A stretch of 64,000 nt of DNA from the NCBI GenBank assembly GCA_963920635.1, contig OY987298.1:106087309-106151308 (forward strand), in the 5' to 3' direction. Within the stretch, counting starts at the first letter, position 1. Every line of letters begins with the position of its first letter. A program made the translations under genes and the position numbers. Below the pieces are notes generated by a model. That model worked only from the letters and a program-made list of their open reading frames with translations. It had not been told where the DNA came from and made no database searches. This DNA is from Pseudeuparius sepicola. Its lineage: Eukaryota; Arthropoda; Insecta; Coleoptera; Anthribidae. Shown here in pieces: positions 34,938 through 47,588 of this stretch.

Positions 34938-37168
34938 AAAAATATAGCTATTTAAAAAAAAAATTTTTTGGTGGTGACGTAATACTGGACTTTTAAACTA
35001 TTCAGATTACGGCATCAAGGGCTGTGGTGGGTTCTATAATTTTATTCCGCTCTAGATTTTTGGCATACGCAATAACCATAGCCAATTGTCTATTGAGTCT
35101 ATTGAGTCGAACATCAAGTCTAACAAAACAAGCTATATTTTTGAGTTCAAGCTTTGATTACACATCTCAAACAAACTAAGATCTTGTATTTTTACCTTTT
35201 ATCTTTAGTATAATTTTTACTGTTTTGGTGTGTACCATATATTGAATATCTAGTAATTTTGCAGACATAACGTTTTGTTTTTTGGTTATCTAATACAAAG
35301 TTATCGTATTACCTTTATCGTATCTTTGGGTTTTTGTATTAGATATTTGTATCTTGTTGGGTCTGTAAATTTTGCTATCAGGTTTTGTCAAAAATATTGT
35401 AGAGATGTTTGGTCAATAGCTTGATCTCTTGTCAGATTACCATTTGGTTGTATCTCAATTAATTTTTTTTGGTCAATAATTAGGTACCGTTGAATTTTTT
35501 TAATGTCAGTAAATTTTTCGGTTTTGAACTTAAGGTCAAATATTAGTCAATTATAGCTTGTGATTTATTTTTTTTCCTCCTGAGGCTTTTGCGAAGTTGG
35601 CGCAGATTATCCTTTTGTCCCATATCTTTTTTAGTTGTTTATCTTTGAATTCGAAGCTAATCTGAACGGTTCTTTGATTGATCTTTGTATCTCTGGGAGA
35701 TGATAATAGAGCACACGAGCCTCCGGGTGATCGGCCGTAGCCCAGACAAGGAATTCCTTCTGGTTAGTGGGGTTATAACTTCCTTTTTTCCCTTTTATTC
35801 CCGTCCTTAAAATCTGTTGAAATGGAAACAATAAGTCTCAGTTTAATTTTCATAGTGTTCATAAAATCCCTTCTGGAGTTCCATTTCTTCGTGGATCCAG
35901 ACCCACTCTCTACACATCTGACGTATGTGACAGGATGAAACCCTCTTGCATATATTTTTGGTTATCGTAGTATATAGTACTTCTCTTCATTTTTTTTTTC
36001 ACATGAGTCTCTCTGAGTTCCTAGGTTATTTAGTTCAATTTTTCAGTATAATAATTAGTTGTACCTTTTACAGGTTAAATTTTTTGGGTTAACGTTGTCA
36101 AAATAACAAATTATCTTGTTTGGAATATACAGAGAATATTTTGATTCGGTTTAGATAGCACCTAGACTCTAGAGTGTCCGAATTAAGTAACCGAATTTCG
36201 CGTAGGCTTATTAAGTGCGGTTATTTATTGACTGACCTACGGTTATTCACATGTTATCCTGTATATTTCAAAATATTTCTTTTTTTTTTATACTTATATT
36301 ATTCGAGTTTGTAACTTTTACCTTGAATTGGTTAATTTTGACAATGTTAAATCATAGTACTCAGAGTTGACCTATTTCTGGTAATCTTTTTTTTTTCTCT
36401 TTTCTATTTTCGCAATAGGTTATATTATCAGGTTTTCTTCTTGTTTGTTTTTTTTCCGCTAATTCAGGTGATTTTCCAGTTGGATAACCGGTGAGTCTAT
36501 CTGTATAGATGGCGGGTGCTGTAGTGTTGGTCAAACTGCAGTATCTCTTCTGTTCTAACGGCCCATGGAATGATCGTGTGATTATTCTGGGAGGTGTTTG
36601 TCGGGATCTGTTGTATCCTTGGGTGTTGGGATGGTGCATGTTTGTTTATCTGCGACGTCGGAACTCATTTGTGCCCAGCACTAGGTGATCTGTAGCTCTT
36701 GGCAGGTGCGTTTCGGACTGTCATGTGGCTTCCATGCTTCTGGAGGTTTCTTTCTCATTCTTTCCCCCTCCATTTAGTTTGTAAGTTAGGTTAAGTTTGG
36801 GATTTAACTTGGGGATTTATTTAAGCTTTGGGATTTAACTTTTTTTGTTGGTTGAATTATCTTGACTCCTTGTACTTATTGTATACACTAGCTGTATACT
36901 GGCGCCCAAATTTTTTTATTTTGTGTATCAAATTTAAAGTTTCAATTAAAGTTTCAATTTTGTATTTAAATAAGTCAGGTTGTTTCAAGCTGAACAGGTT
37001 CTGTAAAACCACTTTATGCTAACGTTAATACCTCAGACAGTTTTGCATACTGGGTCATACCTTTTATTTCCTTTAATGTCAATTATTAATCACCTTGTAT
37101 ATGGTTTGCACAAGAAAAAATACTCAAACTTGAGTTTTCGTATTTTTTATTACCGGGTTTTGGTGGTG
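34938..37168 (+). other. Internal non-coding tail of the gypsy element
   Basis: About 2.2 kb of T-rich sequence lies between the integrase stop and the 3' LTR. No env, transmembrane or other domain is readable on either strand; the frame at 36361-36639 (minus) looks fortuitous. The last bases before the 3' LTR are GGGTTTTGGTGGTG, a G/T run instead of the usual purine tract; TTTTTTGGTGGTGACG near 34965 is a similar run. Confidence 0.6.
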
Positions 37169-39241
37169 TGTAACGAAAATTTTATCTAATTTCCGTTACA
37201 GCGTTTAAATGCATTATTTAATTCTTATTAATTCATCACACCCTGCATACACCTACCGATTCTAAAAAATGTCGCCCTGCTATCTGCAACCACCTATACA
37301 AGCGGATGCACAATAAGTTGCCTACCTTGTTGTTACCAAACAAATTGTTTATTAAAGGGTATGTACGGTTGCAAAAATGTTTAAATTGTATTCATCAATT
37401 GAAGGTATGTATTACTAGAACAGTTACATTGTTGTAATCACTGTCTGACTTTAAATATAGAGATAATATTCACTTTATTCAGTTTGCGATTGACTAAGCG
37501 CCACGGTGAGTCCGTGTACTAACGTCACTCTTTGTTTTTGACGTTTCTACTGGCCGGATATCAGTGCTAAAATTTGGCAGAATTGACAGTTGACACCGTC
37601 GCCTGTTTGTCTCGACGTATTTTAAATTTTTTATCGATAAGTTTCATTTTTAAAACCTTCCAAAGTGTTCTGGAAAGGAAACGGAAGTCATCCGTCGTCC
37701 ATATTTCAAAAAAGTTTATAAATAGCCCGGCGAAAAGAATCGGGCGGCTTCCCATTTTACCACTTGTCAGGTGTGCATCACGTGAGGTTAAGTTCCGAAT
37801 TATTCATTCGAATTTTCCGCTGAGAAATCTATTTTCGGGATTTAATACTCATCTTTGCGAGCAGCTTAAGTGGTTTGGTGTATCGTGTATTTTTGGGTTT
37901 ACTGTGCTAATAAGTTTTCTGTTTTTTTTTTCATGTGTGATCACCACGTTTCTACGAACCTCGTGGACAAGTCGTGGAGGGTTTTTTCCCACATCTATCA
38001 GGTTCAATCAGCGACCAACAGCGTGAGGACCACAGGGAGTTACAGAAGGCAGTATTCCGGGTGAGTTAGCTACTTAGATTACTGATTTTATCTGTATCCG
38101 ACACTTGTCGACTTCGCTGTAGCCATCTCATTCGGAATCTGTTTCCCTTGTTCTCTGGACTTCACGTGATGGGTCGTAGCCAACTTTTGGTTATTTAAAT
38201 TATATTAGGTTTATATTAGGTCACGTTTTTGCACAGAATCACTCTATGCCCCACACTTAAGTTGTTCGACGTGGTGTAGACTTCACGACCCGTTTTCTTA
38301 TTTTACATAGCTTACAGGGCTATTGTTTTTGGTATTTTGCCAAGGGGTGAAATCGGGAAAGTCGCTAGAACTTTTGTATTTTATTAATGTTACCTTTTAT
38401 TTTGTAAATATTGTACAGTAAATTTATAAGACAGGTTTAGTCAAGATAATTGGTCATTTTGGTTATCAATTTTTAATCTATTTCATAGTCGGGGGTCATT
38501 AAGTCAAAGTTACGTCTCGTAATTTATCTCAAGTATAAGTAAACTTTAAGTCACGAATCTGAACAGATTGCTCATAATTTCTTTTATATAGCTATTGTTA
38601 AGTAACTTAGGTAACACTGAACCTTGTAAAAGCATCGATTTTTCGACTGCAGTGTTTTCGGAGACTGTTCGTTGTATTTTCTGTTACATGCACTCCGGTA
38701 CGTGAGCGAGGCACGTAAGCGAGACAGTGGCGGACTAAGTACCAGCACACCAACCTTACAACCCGGCTTAGAGTAGTCAGCACACCTTCCAGCACCAGCT
38801 CGGACACCCACGACCCGCTCGAGTCTCGAGGCCTAGCCGAGGTCCTAATCCACGAAAAAGGAGCTTGGAGCATTGGTGGCCACTACTCAACTTTAATTTG
38901 GGAAGGTTTCAAGGTACTCTACGAGATCCAATAGTCCAAATTTTTGAAGTGCTCGTAAATAAGACTTTAATTGCTCACGTGAACTTTTCGTGCTATTAGT
39001 GTTGTCGAACATCTCTGATTTTGTATTTTTAAGATCGAACATTTTTCACAGTATTTTCTTTACTTTTCTACAGTAATAAATCCTAAGTGTAAACAATAAC
39101 ATTCACTGCTCAATTACCAACTTTATTGTAAACATTTTTATGTACGATTTCAAATTGTAAATATATTGTAAATAGAAAAATGTGCTTTTTATTTAACCAC
39201 TAAATAGTTCAAGCTTCTGGCGCTCAAACATTTTGGTTATA
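37169..39241 (+). repeat. 3' LTR, 2073 bp
   Basis: Matches the 5' LTR from TGTAACGAAAATTTTATC to ATTTTGGTTATA and carries the uninterrupted TTAA at 38893-38896 where the 5' copy has a MITE. It is followed by the target duplication ATTT. Confidence 0.92.
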
Positions 39242-39245
39242 ATTT

Positions 39246-40812
39246 CTTGGTTAAAATATTGAACGACCGAAGATTAAAACACATCGTGGGAAATCTTCTA
39301 TGGAATTATCTTCAATTCAATGTCGATCAAACTCAACTGAGAATTTAATGGATCTTGGTTGCTTGTTTAATGGTAACACCTATTATATTGGGTATAGGTT
39401 ATGCATATGAGTTAAACTTTTTCACTTCCGATGATTATTGACTAGTTGGCTTAGCGACTAATATACAGGGTGTATCAGAACTCAATGGCTCATTTTCAAG
39501 GGCGTATACTACTTGTCATCAAAATATTACAAAACGTAATTATTGATTGACGGATAATTCATCAACTAAGTGAACAAAAATTAACAACCCTGTATTTTAC
39601 ATTCTAACTAGGTACGAATAAAATCAGGTTCTTTTCCAAGTCAAAATGTGCATATAAAAAGACAATAATTAACTTTAATTTTCTACTGGGCGCTATACAA
39701 AATTTTTAAGTGCTAAATAATTTTATTTTGAAAAATACATAGTCTTATCGATATTTATCAATAAACAGTTAATACTGTTAATAGAATTAAAAAGCTACTG
39801 ATACTTATAAAATGATTTTTGTTTACGAAGTTACATGTTTTAAAAATCAGCAGAAATTTCATAACTGAAATGAAGCCGAAACGTACGTAGTTTTTCCTAC
39901 AAATAATAAGTATAATAATAAAAAATCTACATGCAAAATATAAATAAATATATATAATTTCGTCGAACCCGCAAATATAAATTGTAGAATCGCAGGAATT
40001 TTCGTCTTAAATAAACTAAACCTACCAGGAACAACATAGAAAAAAAAAACTCTTAACAGATGACAAAAAAAATAAATCTTTTAATATTTTTAATAAATCA
40101 CATATAAAAATAAAAACACGTTTTTAATTATTTTTCTTATAATTTTATTTTTAAAGCAAAAGGTACCTAACCCCAAAGTTAAATTACAAAGTAAATCATT
40201 AATAAAAATATCCTCCAATGAAGGCACAGGTAAGCGAAATAATAGTTTACCTGCTTAACATCCATATATTTTAAAAAGTTTAGAATCAGAATCAAAAGGG
40301 CAACCTTTAATGTACTTTTTGATTTATACTCTCATTTAACTCTTTTTATTCGAAGTCTCAGCTGAGGAAAATTTGTCTATGGCTATTTAATTTATCGAAA
40401 AACTATAGAGTTGTAACTGCAAAAATTATGTAAACGCAACTCTGCACAAACGCACCATGATTCGTTTTCTAAAAAAATCTTTCTCATACCATATGTTTTG
40501 ACAGTTTTGAGAAATAATATTCTCGGAGGTTCTAGAACGGAAAGCTAATCAATTCAAATTACATTATCGCTTTGCTCAGATTCCTTAACCTAGTTGAGCT
40601 AAACGCAGTGTCCTAGTTTTGTCACAGGGCAAGCTTATTTGGAACAAATGGCCCAAATTTCTGCACTCGCTCGAAAACATGTCGAAATTTATTTTACAAC
40701 CCACTGGAGACTGTTCATTTCAAAATTAGTTTTCTATCAGTTTGGCGTCGTCAAATAAATCAAAACGAAATGGCAAATATAATTTCTCTGAGTTTGCTTC
40801 TAAGTTTTATGG
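39246..40812. other. Intergenic DNA with a small mariner-like fragment
   Basis: No gene. At about 39464-39599 a stretch starts TATACAGGGTGTATCAGAAC and ends AACAACCCTGTATT, so it may be a very small MITE with TACAGGGTTG-like ends. The rest is strongly AT-rich. Confidence 0.4.
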
Positions 40813-41059
40813 TTATGCACAATTTACGAAAGCGTAGAAGGGCCACATTGTAAATATTTTTTCTCGAACTGAATTTCGACTTACAAGTCGGAATTCCGAC
40901 TTACATCTCTTGTATTGTTATGCACAATTTACGAAAGCGTAGAAGGGCCACATTGTAAATATTTTTTCTCGAACTGAATTTCGACTTATAAGTCGGAATG
41001 ACCTTATTCCGACTTATAAGTCGGAATGACCCTATTCCGACTAATAAGTCGGAATTCCG
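40813..41059. repeat. 106-bp direct duplication followed by repeated 20-bp palindromes
   Basis: A 106-base unit starting TTATGCACAATTTACGAAAG occurs at 40813 and 40919. Its end carries CGACTTATAAGTCG-type palindromes, and the second copy runs into further ones: TTCCGACTTATAAGTCGGAA is a perfect 20-base palindrome, with variants at about 40982, 41009 and 41035. Confidence 0.85.
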
Positions 41060-41377
41060 AGATGTAGTCGAGTTGAGATTCCAGGCACACTTCGAGCAAT
41101 ATTTTTGGCTGTGCGCAGCGGACGAGTACGCAGAAACCTCTTGTTATCCACAAGCACGCCAGTTTCATGAACTTTATGAATTTGCTTTCACCAGGCGCGG
41201 TCGGAGCTTCACCTCGACCAAAAATTCGCCTCAACTTTCTCACAGTCTCTGCAACACAACACTCACTTTAGAAATAATTTTTCAATATTTCCCAGCGTTG
41301 TTCAAGAGTAAAACGATCCATTTCTTACAGCGGAAGTTTTACACTGCAAATATGTCAATAATATATTGACATATTGA

Positions 41378-41402
41378 CGCTTGATATATTATATCAAGCG
41401 CA
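41378..41402. repeat. Short palindrome
   Basis: CGCTTGATATATTATATCAAGCG is nearly self-complementary and is preceded by ATATTGACATATTGACG repeats. It may be the centre of a small decayed foldback. Confidence 0.5.
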
Positions 41403-41879
41403 GAAGTGTTGTCAATGTCAAAATAACACGTGCTTAAAAAAACAACCGATGGCCCACCCTTTACAATAACAAATCAAATCAAATATTTTGTTGATGTGAA
41501 GGGGTTGATTCCATTTTTCTTACATGCAACGTACATTTCGTGTCCCATTGTTCGATATTATTAAACTAATACATAAACATAAACATTTTAGAGTTAAAAC
41601 AAGACGTTTGTACTCACTTCACACTTACTAGGAAACAATGTAAGATGTGCACTTAGTTAATTGGAAGCATATCAAACAGAGACTTGCCATCAAAGTCTCT
41701 GATATCAAACATCTGACCGCGTGGTCGTGCGGTGGTGCCGGATAGTGAGATCGTCCGGGAAAATCAATGTTTTACAAATTTCAACTATTAATATATAAAA
41801 GATAATTACGCAAATAATTCGGTACAATAATATTATATGGCATAGGTATAAATGGCGGCACATTTACAATACACATACA

Positions 41880-42352
41880 TTGACAATGACCGTCAGAAAG
41901 TTTGCACCAGGAACATAGTATTTTTTCGTTTTTATTTTTCAGAAGCAATAACTACTATTCAAACAATTTTTATATCATTTTTGGCACTGGCATCTTCAAT
42001 AAACTGATTATATTTTCTATACGGGGTAAGACATAAAAAATGCCGAAAAGGTGTTTTATGGAATAGAAACTTGAAACTTCACTGTTGTACTTATCTTTTA
42101 ATTCTAAACAACTTTTCATAATCTACATGATTTCTCTAAAATGAAAAACAAGAGTGGTTTACTCTTGAGCTTTTGTCGCATTTTTGAACCTCCCCCGTAT
42201 ACGAAATGAGATACCTAATATTAAAATTTTGAAAACTGCGTTTTATGATTTTGCAGGAATGCACAAACTTTTATCAAGAATAAAATTTTCGGATAAATGT
42301 AAAATAAAAAACTTCATATGGTACGTAGGTATTTTCTGCCGAACACTGTATA
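41880..42352. mobile_element. Degraded mariner-type MITE (tentative)
   Basis: The right end complement TACAGTGTTCGGCAGAAA resembles the left sequence GACAATGACCGTCAGAAAGT, and both resemble the TIR of the MITE at 25244. The arms are poorly matched and TA is clear only at the right end. Confidence 0.4.
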
Positions 42353-44057
42353 TACCTACTTATTATTAAAACTTAAAACAAAAATGCGACATAATTTATC
42401 ACATATAATATATCTGAAGAATAGTAGGTATAATTTAGGTATACACGTGGCAATCCCCTATAAAATTGACAAATAGTAAACAGGTTGATGTAGTTATTAT
42501 TATTAACAGCGAAATAATTATATCGGAAGAAAATAAAGGTCCACTAGCAACTCAATACACCTCTGTAAGGAACACCGAGTCGCTGCACTCGCCCGTCCGG
42601 CCAGACTTTATTGCCGGCTGGCCAATAGCAAGCCGATCACGTGCGTATCATGCTCTAGCCATGCAATAACTTGAGTTTATGTTTCACTTGCGTTTAGTTT
42701 GAATAGAGTTTAGTTAATATTATTTGGTCTGGGATTTGCACCAACTCAGTAGGTAGGCACGGGGACACATTTCTTGGAGACCATCCAACACTTGTAGGTA
42801 ATATCTTCTTGCCTTTGTGTATTATTAATGTCGATACCTTCTTTACCCCAGGAAGCGAAATCAAAAAGGTCGTATATATAGATTTATCAATCTGTTGATG
42901 GGGGTCGTACAGCGTCGTGTGTTTGCCGATCTGAGAAAGGTTTTGACAGTGGCGCGAGTTCTCAAACTTCGCCGGAAACTTTGCAATGAAATGGCTCGGG
43001 GAGAAGTAGCGCCCGCCCCAAAACCTACACGAAGCAATTTATGTAATTGGAAATGATATATGGATACCGGGAAGTGGGTAATTTCAGGTTTCCAAGTTGG
43101 AAAACGCATATCGGGAATTGGTATTGATGTATTATTCGAGTATATGTACTAGTGAGGATACCCATAGTTTCCATTTTATATTTAAATAAAAACGTAAATT
43201 AGGTAATATTTATTTTATGTCGGTATATTTAAATTCCTAGAATGTTTTATTTAAGATTTCAAAAGCCAGTAGTACAAAAGTCTTCCAAAAATATATGCAC
43301 CCTATGTTTTCACTCTCTCTATCAATAGCGATCGGCAAAAATTACAGATATACATAGTAGGGAAATATAAATTTTTTTGTCTGTATTTTCTGCTCATGTG
43401 TGGAAAAAGTATAACGTAATATACGATTTCTGATTTCTATTGAAGGGATAAAGATGGAATGATACCTCTGCTTAATAAGTATGTGAGCGAAGTTGAATTC
43501 TGGCCGCGGAAGCGAGCAGTGGAAGGGGCAAATAATATGGAATGATCAGCGGGCGGAGGGCACCCCTCCCACCTGCGGAATAATGGAAGCCATAAACTGT
43601 TGGGGGCATCGAACAATTTGAATTTGGGCATAAGCGTAGCTAGCCTTTTTTCTCCGGGGGGGGCTTAAGCCCTTGAAGGAGATGAGATTCAGTAACCCGC
43701 AAAAGCGCCGGAGCGCCGCATATAAACACTTTGGTGTATATGTGTTTACCTAACTCACTATAAAACGACTCAAATTTCCGTTTAAAAATAAAAGTAAGCC
43801 ATGATTTTGTCGAATAAGCGTCACCGTTTACGTCAGAGCACCTGCGCGCGGGCATACCGTTTTCTGTGTATCGTGGGTTATTGCTCGGATGAATATACCT
43901 ATAGTCAATTGTTAATTAATTAGGTAGGTACTTATTTGTAAATGAACTTACTGAACTAAATGAAGAAAATTAAAGTTCTTACGCAAACTATAGTAGAGCT
44001 TATTTACTTATTAATCGGCACAACGTTATTAATTTAAATACACACAACTTTACTACA
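42353..44057. other. Intergenic DNA with GC-richer patches
   Basis: No gene recognised. GC-richer patches lie at about 42565-42665 and 42900-43030. A G-run element end (GCGTAGCTAGCC ... GGGGGGGGCTTAAGCCC) lies at about 43635-43675 and resembles those at 59757-59803 and 63742-63778. Confidence 0.4.
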
Positions 44058-44103
44058 TACAGGTTGAGTTTTTTCTCTCGGAAACTAGCAGAGCTAGAGC
44101 AAA

Positions 44104-44125
44104 GGTTAGGTTAGGTTAGGTTAGG
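44104..44125. repeat. TTAGG tract inside mariner-like copy Y
   Basis: GGTTAGGTTAGGTTAGG and onward gives about 4.4 units of the insect telomere repeat. The equivalent positions of copies X and Z read CATTTAACCTTTG and CATTTAACCTTCC, so the tract arose inside this one copy. Confidence 0.9.
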
Positions 44126-44462
44126 AAAGAATTGCAGTTTTGAATGCTAAATCTAATGCCCCTTTTGGATTTTTAAAAAAGTTCATGGCTCACTAGATAC
44201 TTTGGAAAGAGTGATTTTTTGCTATTTCATTAGATCTCTGTAGCTCCGTTATTTCTGATTATATACAGAAAAACTGTAGAGACAAAAATTGTAGATAATT
44301 TTGGGCTTAATAAGATAATCTGATCCAATTTTTTATGTTGTTTGTAATTTTTGAGATATGACATAAACTTGTGTTTTTTAAATGTAAATCATAGTTGGCT
44401 GTGGCCTTATCAAATCGGCCATTTTTTGAGCTTTCCAAAGTCAGCCATGGAATATTTTCATA

Positions 44463-47400
44463 ATGGACAAGTATACTTAGGAATGAAAAATAATTTTTTG
44501 CCTTGGAATTTGTAAAACATGTCTAGATAATCACGAAACCCAACCAACAGATTTTTTTTCCCATTAGTTTGCTCAAAAATTGAAAAAAACGGTCGCAAAA
44601 GTAGGGAATGTGACGTCACGATCCCTAATTTCAATAAGTACCTGCTATTTTCTCAGTACTTATTTCGTCTTTTTTATATAACCAAGCATTTCCAGGCAAA
44701 TTATTAGATTCAGTTTGTATGCGCCTGATGAGAAATAATCAAATTTCGTAGCATTTCAATGAAATATTTGGATTTTACTGATCCCATTCTGAACTTATTA
44801 AATGCCCCCTATAAAATATGACAGATGACATATTACTCAATGCTTTAAAGAAAATCGTCGGCAACGCCGCACTTTGCATACCTATAACCTCACTTTCGCC
44901 GGCGGAACGCGGAAACCAAGGTTAATAACCTTTGTGAAAACTAAATAAATTCTATTCTCAGTTTTAAAAGAATCTTGCTGTGAATACTTTATTTTTTCGG
45001 TTTATAATGAAGACAAGATTTGTTAAAGCTTGTCCTGATAACTTGCCTTGCATAGATTTTGATATGGTGTGTCAATTTTATCAATAAAAACGGGGAGCAA
45101 AACATGGAGAAATGAAGAGGTATGTTTGTTATTTGATTTGTATATTGTTTTAATATTGCTTAATGATGATGATATAGCTTAAATTCTGGTTTTAGGTAGA
45201 CTAGAGAATAAATATTATGGTAACAATGTTATTGGAGACACGCAGAGGAAAGAACATAGCAATGAATGCATAATGCCCGGTTAAGGCAAAAATTACCCCC
45301 GAGCACAAAATTAATAAGAAAAATGTTAATGACACTGCGGTTAAAAATGAAGAAATTCAACTGAATAGTTGTGGAAGTAGGTATATTATGTTGTAATTAC
45401 CCAACATAAGCAGATTAGTCCTAAATTATGCACATACCACGATGTACGAGGATCATACATCGTGGCACATACGTAGATACAGCTTTTTGTGCTTCTAGTT
45501 TAGTTACTAGTACAGTAAAGAAATACTTATTGTGTATATACCTATAGTTAAAATATGGGGAGGGGGCATGGGGGTGTCGCACATCCCAATGTTGAAATCG
45601 ATTATCAAAACAAGAAATCATGCGTTTGTAAAAACGATCGTTGATATCTACATGTGAGAACCATGATTAAGAACTAATTTAAATAATCTAGTGCAAGTTC
45701 GACAGCAGAGTTTCATTCGATATCAAGTGCTTGACCGTCAATGACTAGTTTTTGCGGGTATTTTTTTCTTGTATGATCTAATGAAGTATTTAAGTAATTA
45801 AGTCCGTAGTAGTACACTTTGTCGCATCCATTTTGATGCGGAAAGTTGTACTTTTCTGCACTAGTGACATTAACTTTGTCAACTAATAATAGAACTAAGT
45901 ACGCTTGTAAAATTTTTGCAGGTAGGTACATATTAATGGAAAACTTATTTTAGATGAATGTAAGCAAGGTATTGCTTTTCTTTGTTGACTTCCTGGATAG
46001 TTGACAAAGACATACCGACATACCTCAATAATTATTATACGTTGGAGTAGTATGAAGGAAGATTTTTGGCAAAAATCAAAACGTATTACAAGGAGGGATT
46101 GTCTGACATGTTAAAAAACGAAAAATGCCCTGTATCTCCGAAACGAATCGAGATTTTGAGATTCAACTGATTTCCATTGCCCTCAAAAATCGAGCACAGT
46201 ACACCTACCTACTCTTTGTCCATCTCTTCGCAGAATAGAAGAAACCCCCAAAAAAAAATCCAGTTTGTTACACTCTGTGCATGCGACATGAAAACTGTAT
46301 TATTTGATTTTGGAATATTTTCACTAAATTTAATAGATAACTTATTTGAGGTTTTGCCATAGAATGCAAAATAATGTTTTTTTTTCTTGCAAATTAAAGA
46401 AATCTTAATTTGTTGCTGGCTGCTGCATTATATTTTTTTATTTTTAACTTCTATTAACCACAATCACAAAATATGCTTATGAAAATTTATTTTCCAGAAT
46501 GAATATAGGTATAATATGTATAGTGAAAAAATTCTAAAGAATTATGTCATTTTTTATGAGGATGCTTCGGCAATCACAATATAATTTACAATAAAGTTTT
46601 CCGACTGAAAACTTGGCTTTATTGCGTTTTACATGTTATATTTCTAACATCACCAAGAACTGGCACCTTCTCCAATATTCTAGCGTTACATTTTTGAACC
46701 GATGCAGGTCTAACTACTTCTTGTAAGGGCTCATGAAATTAAAGTAATAAATTTTTTATATTCGGACCAGGTAAGTGCTTGACGTCTATAGGATTAACTT
46801 TTCTCAGTTTAGTTTATAACCAATCAATGCTGTTGATTAACACTAGCACAGAATAAATAGGTGAAGCTATTTATTCTGTGACACTAGGTATTGAGGCTAA
46901 AATATCATCAGTTTCTTCAAACAACTAGCAGTCGGTGGAATATACTTGATAACAAGTAAAAAATCGTTTGGCAGAGCCAATAATCTAAAATCGTCAGCTA
47001 AAATGTTACACCTGGTTGGTTCTTTATTGTCTTTAATATATCAGCAAGTCTAGATATCTAATTTATGCAAGTTCAGTTAGGTACTTACGAATTGTGTCGT
47101 TTTATAGATAAAATCGACTTGTTTCCAATAAAAAAAAGTTTTGTAAACCAACCAGCATAACGTCCGAATCATCAATACCAATACCTAGTGTTCCCAGCAT
47201 TTTCCTCAGCAAAATAGAATTTCATTTCCGTCATGGATTATTAGAATGAATGGTGCAAATAGTTCAAATCATAAAAAATAAAAGCTTGTAAAACACGTGG
47301 GGTCGCGGGATCCGAGATCCGATATTCCGATTTGTGACGCCACAAAATAGGTTATGTTTATGTTTTCGCAGGCTGACAGCTTGGCATTGAGGTGCGGCGT

Positions 47401-47588
47401 TGCCAAACCTGGTGCCATGGCGGTAAATTTAGGGAAAAATAAAATCCAACAGGTAGTTACGTATATTGAACTTTAAAAATTAATTGCGGCAAAACGGGGG
47501 CGAAAAAAAAATTAAAAAAAATACAGCAAGTATATCTCACCCAATACTATCCGATGAGCAAATAAAAAAAAGTGGTGTATTAGTCCAT
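44463..47588 (-). mobile_element. 3.1-kb terminal-inverted-repeat element, copy 2 (inverted)
   Basis: Inverted counterpart of 5165-8417. It is bounded by TA at 44461-44462 and 47589-47590, and starts ATGGACAAGTATACTT. The uninterrupted paralogue at about 51408-51425 reads TTATGAAAATATTCC with a single TA, which confirms a TA target duplication and exact borders. The conserved frame (45713-45931, 72 codons) matches that of copy 1 but no known family. TA target and inverted termini are consistent with Tc1/mariner/pogo-type mobility in trans; this is inference. Confidence 0.85.

Larger units (their letters stand above)
28177..39241 (+). mobile_element. Full-length Ty3/gypsy LTR retrotransposon
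   Basis: Two direct LTRs (28177-30597 and 37169-39241) bound an internal region with gag and pol in gypsy order (protease, reverse transcriptase, RNase H, integrase). The 4-base target duplication ATTT is intact at 28173-28176 and 39242-39245, so this is a single uninterrupted insertion. No env frame follows pol; instead there is about 2.2 kb of non-coding internal DNA. The coding region has several frameshifts, yet the LTRs differ only slightly apart from a MITE in the 5' LTR. That suggests either a fairly young but dead copy or sequencing indels. Confidence 0.93.

Noticed and set aside
36361..36639. 92-codon minus-strand frame in the gypsy tail as a gene
   Set aside because: It is Lys/Pro-rich from the complement of T-rich DNA and shows no domain; no env features.
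44104..44125. Interstitial telomere or ancient chromosome end
   Set aside because: The tract lies inside a mariner-like copy whose paralogues lack it, and it is only 22 bases long.
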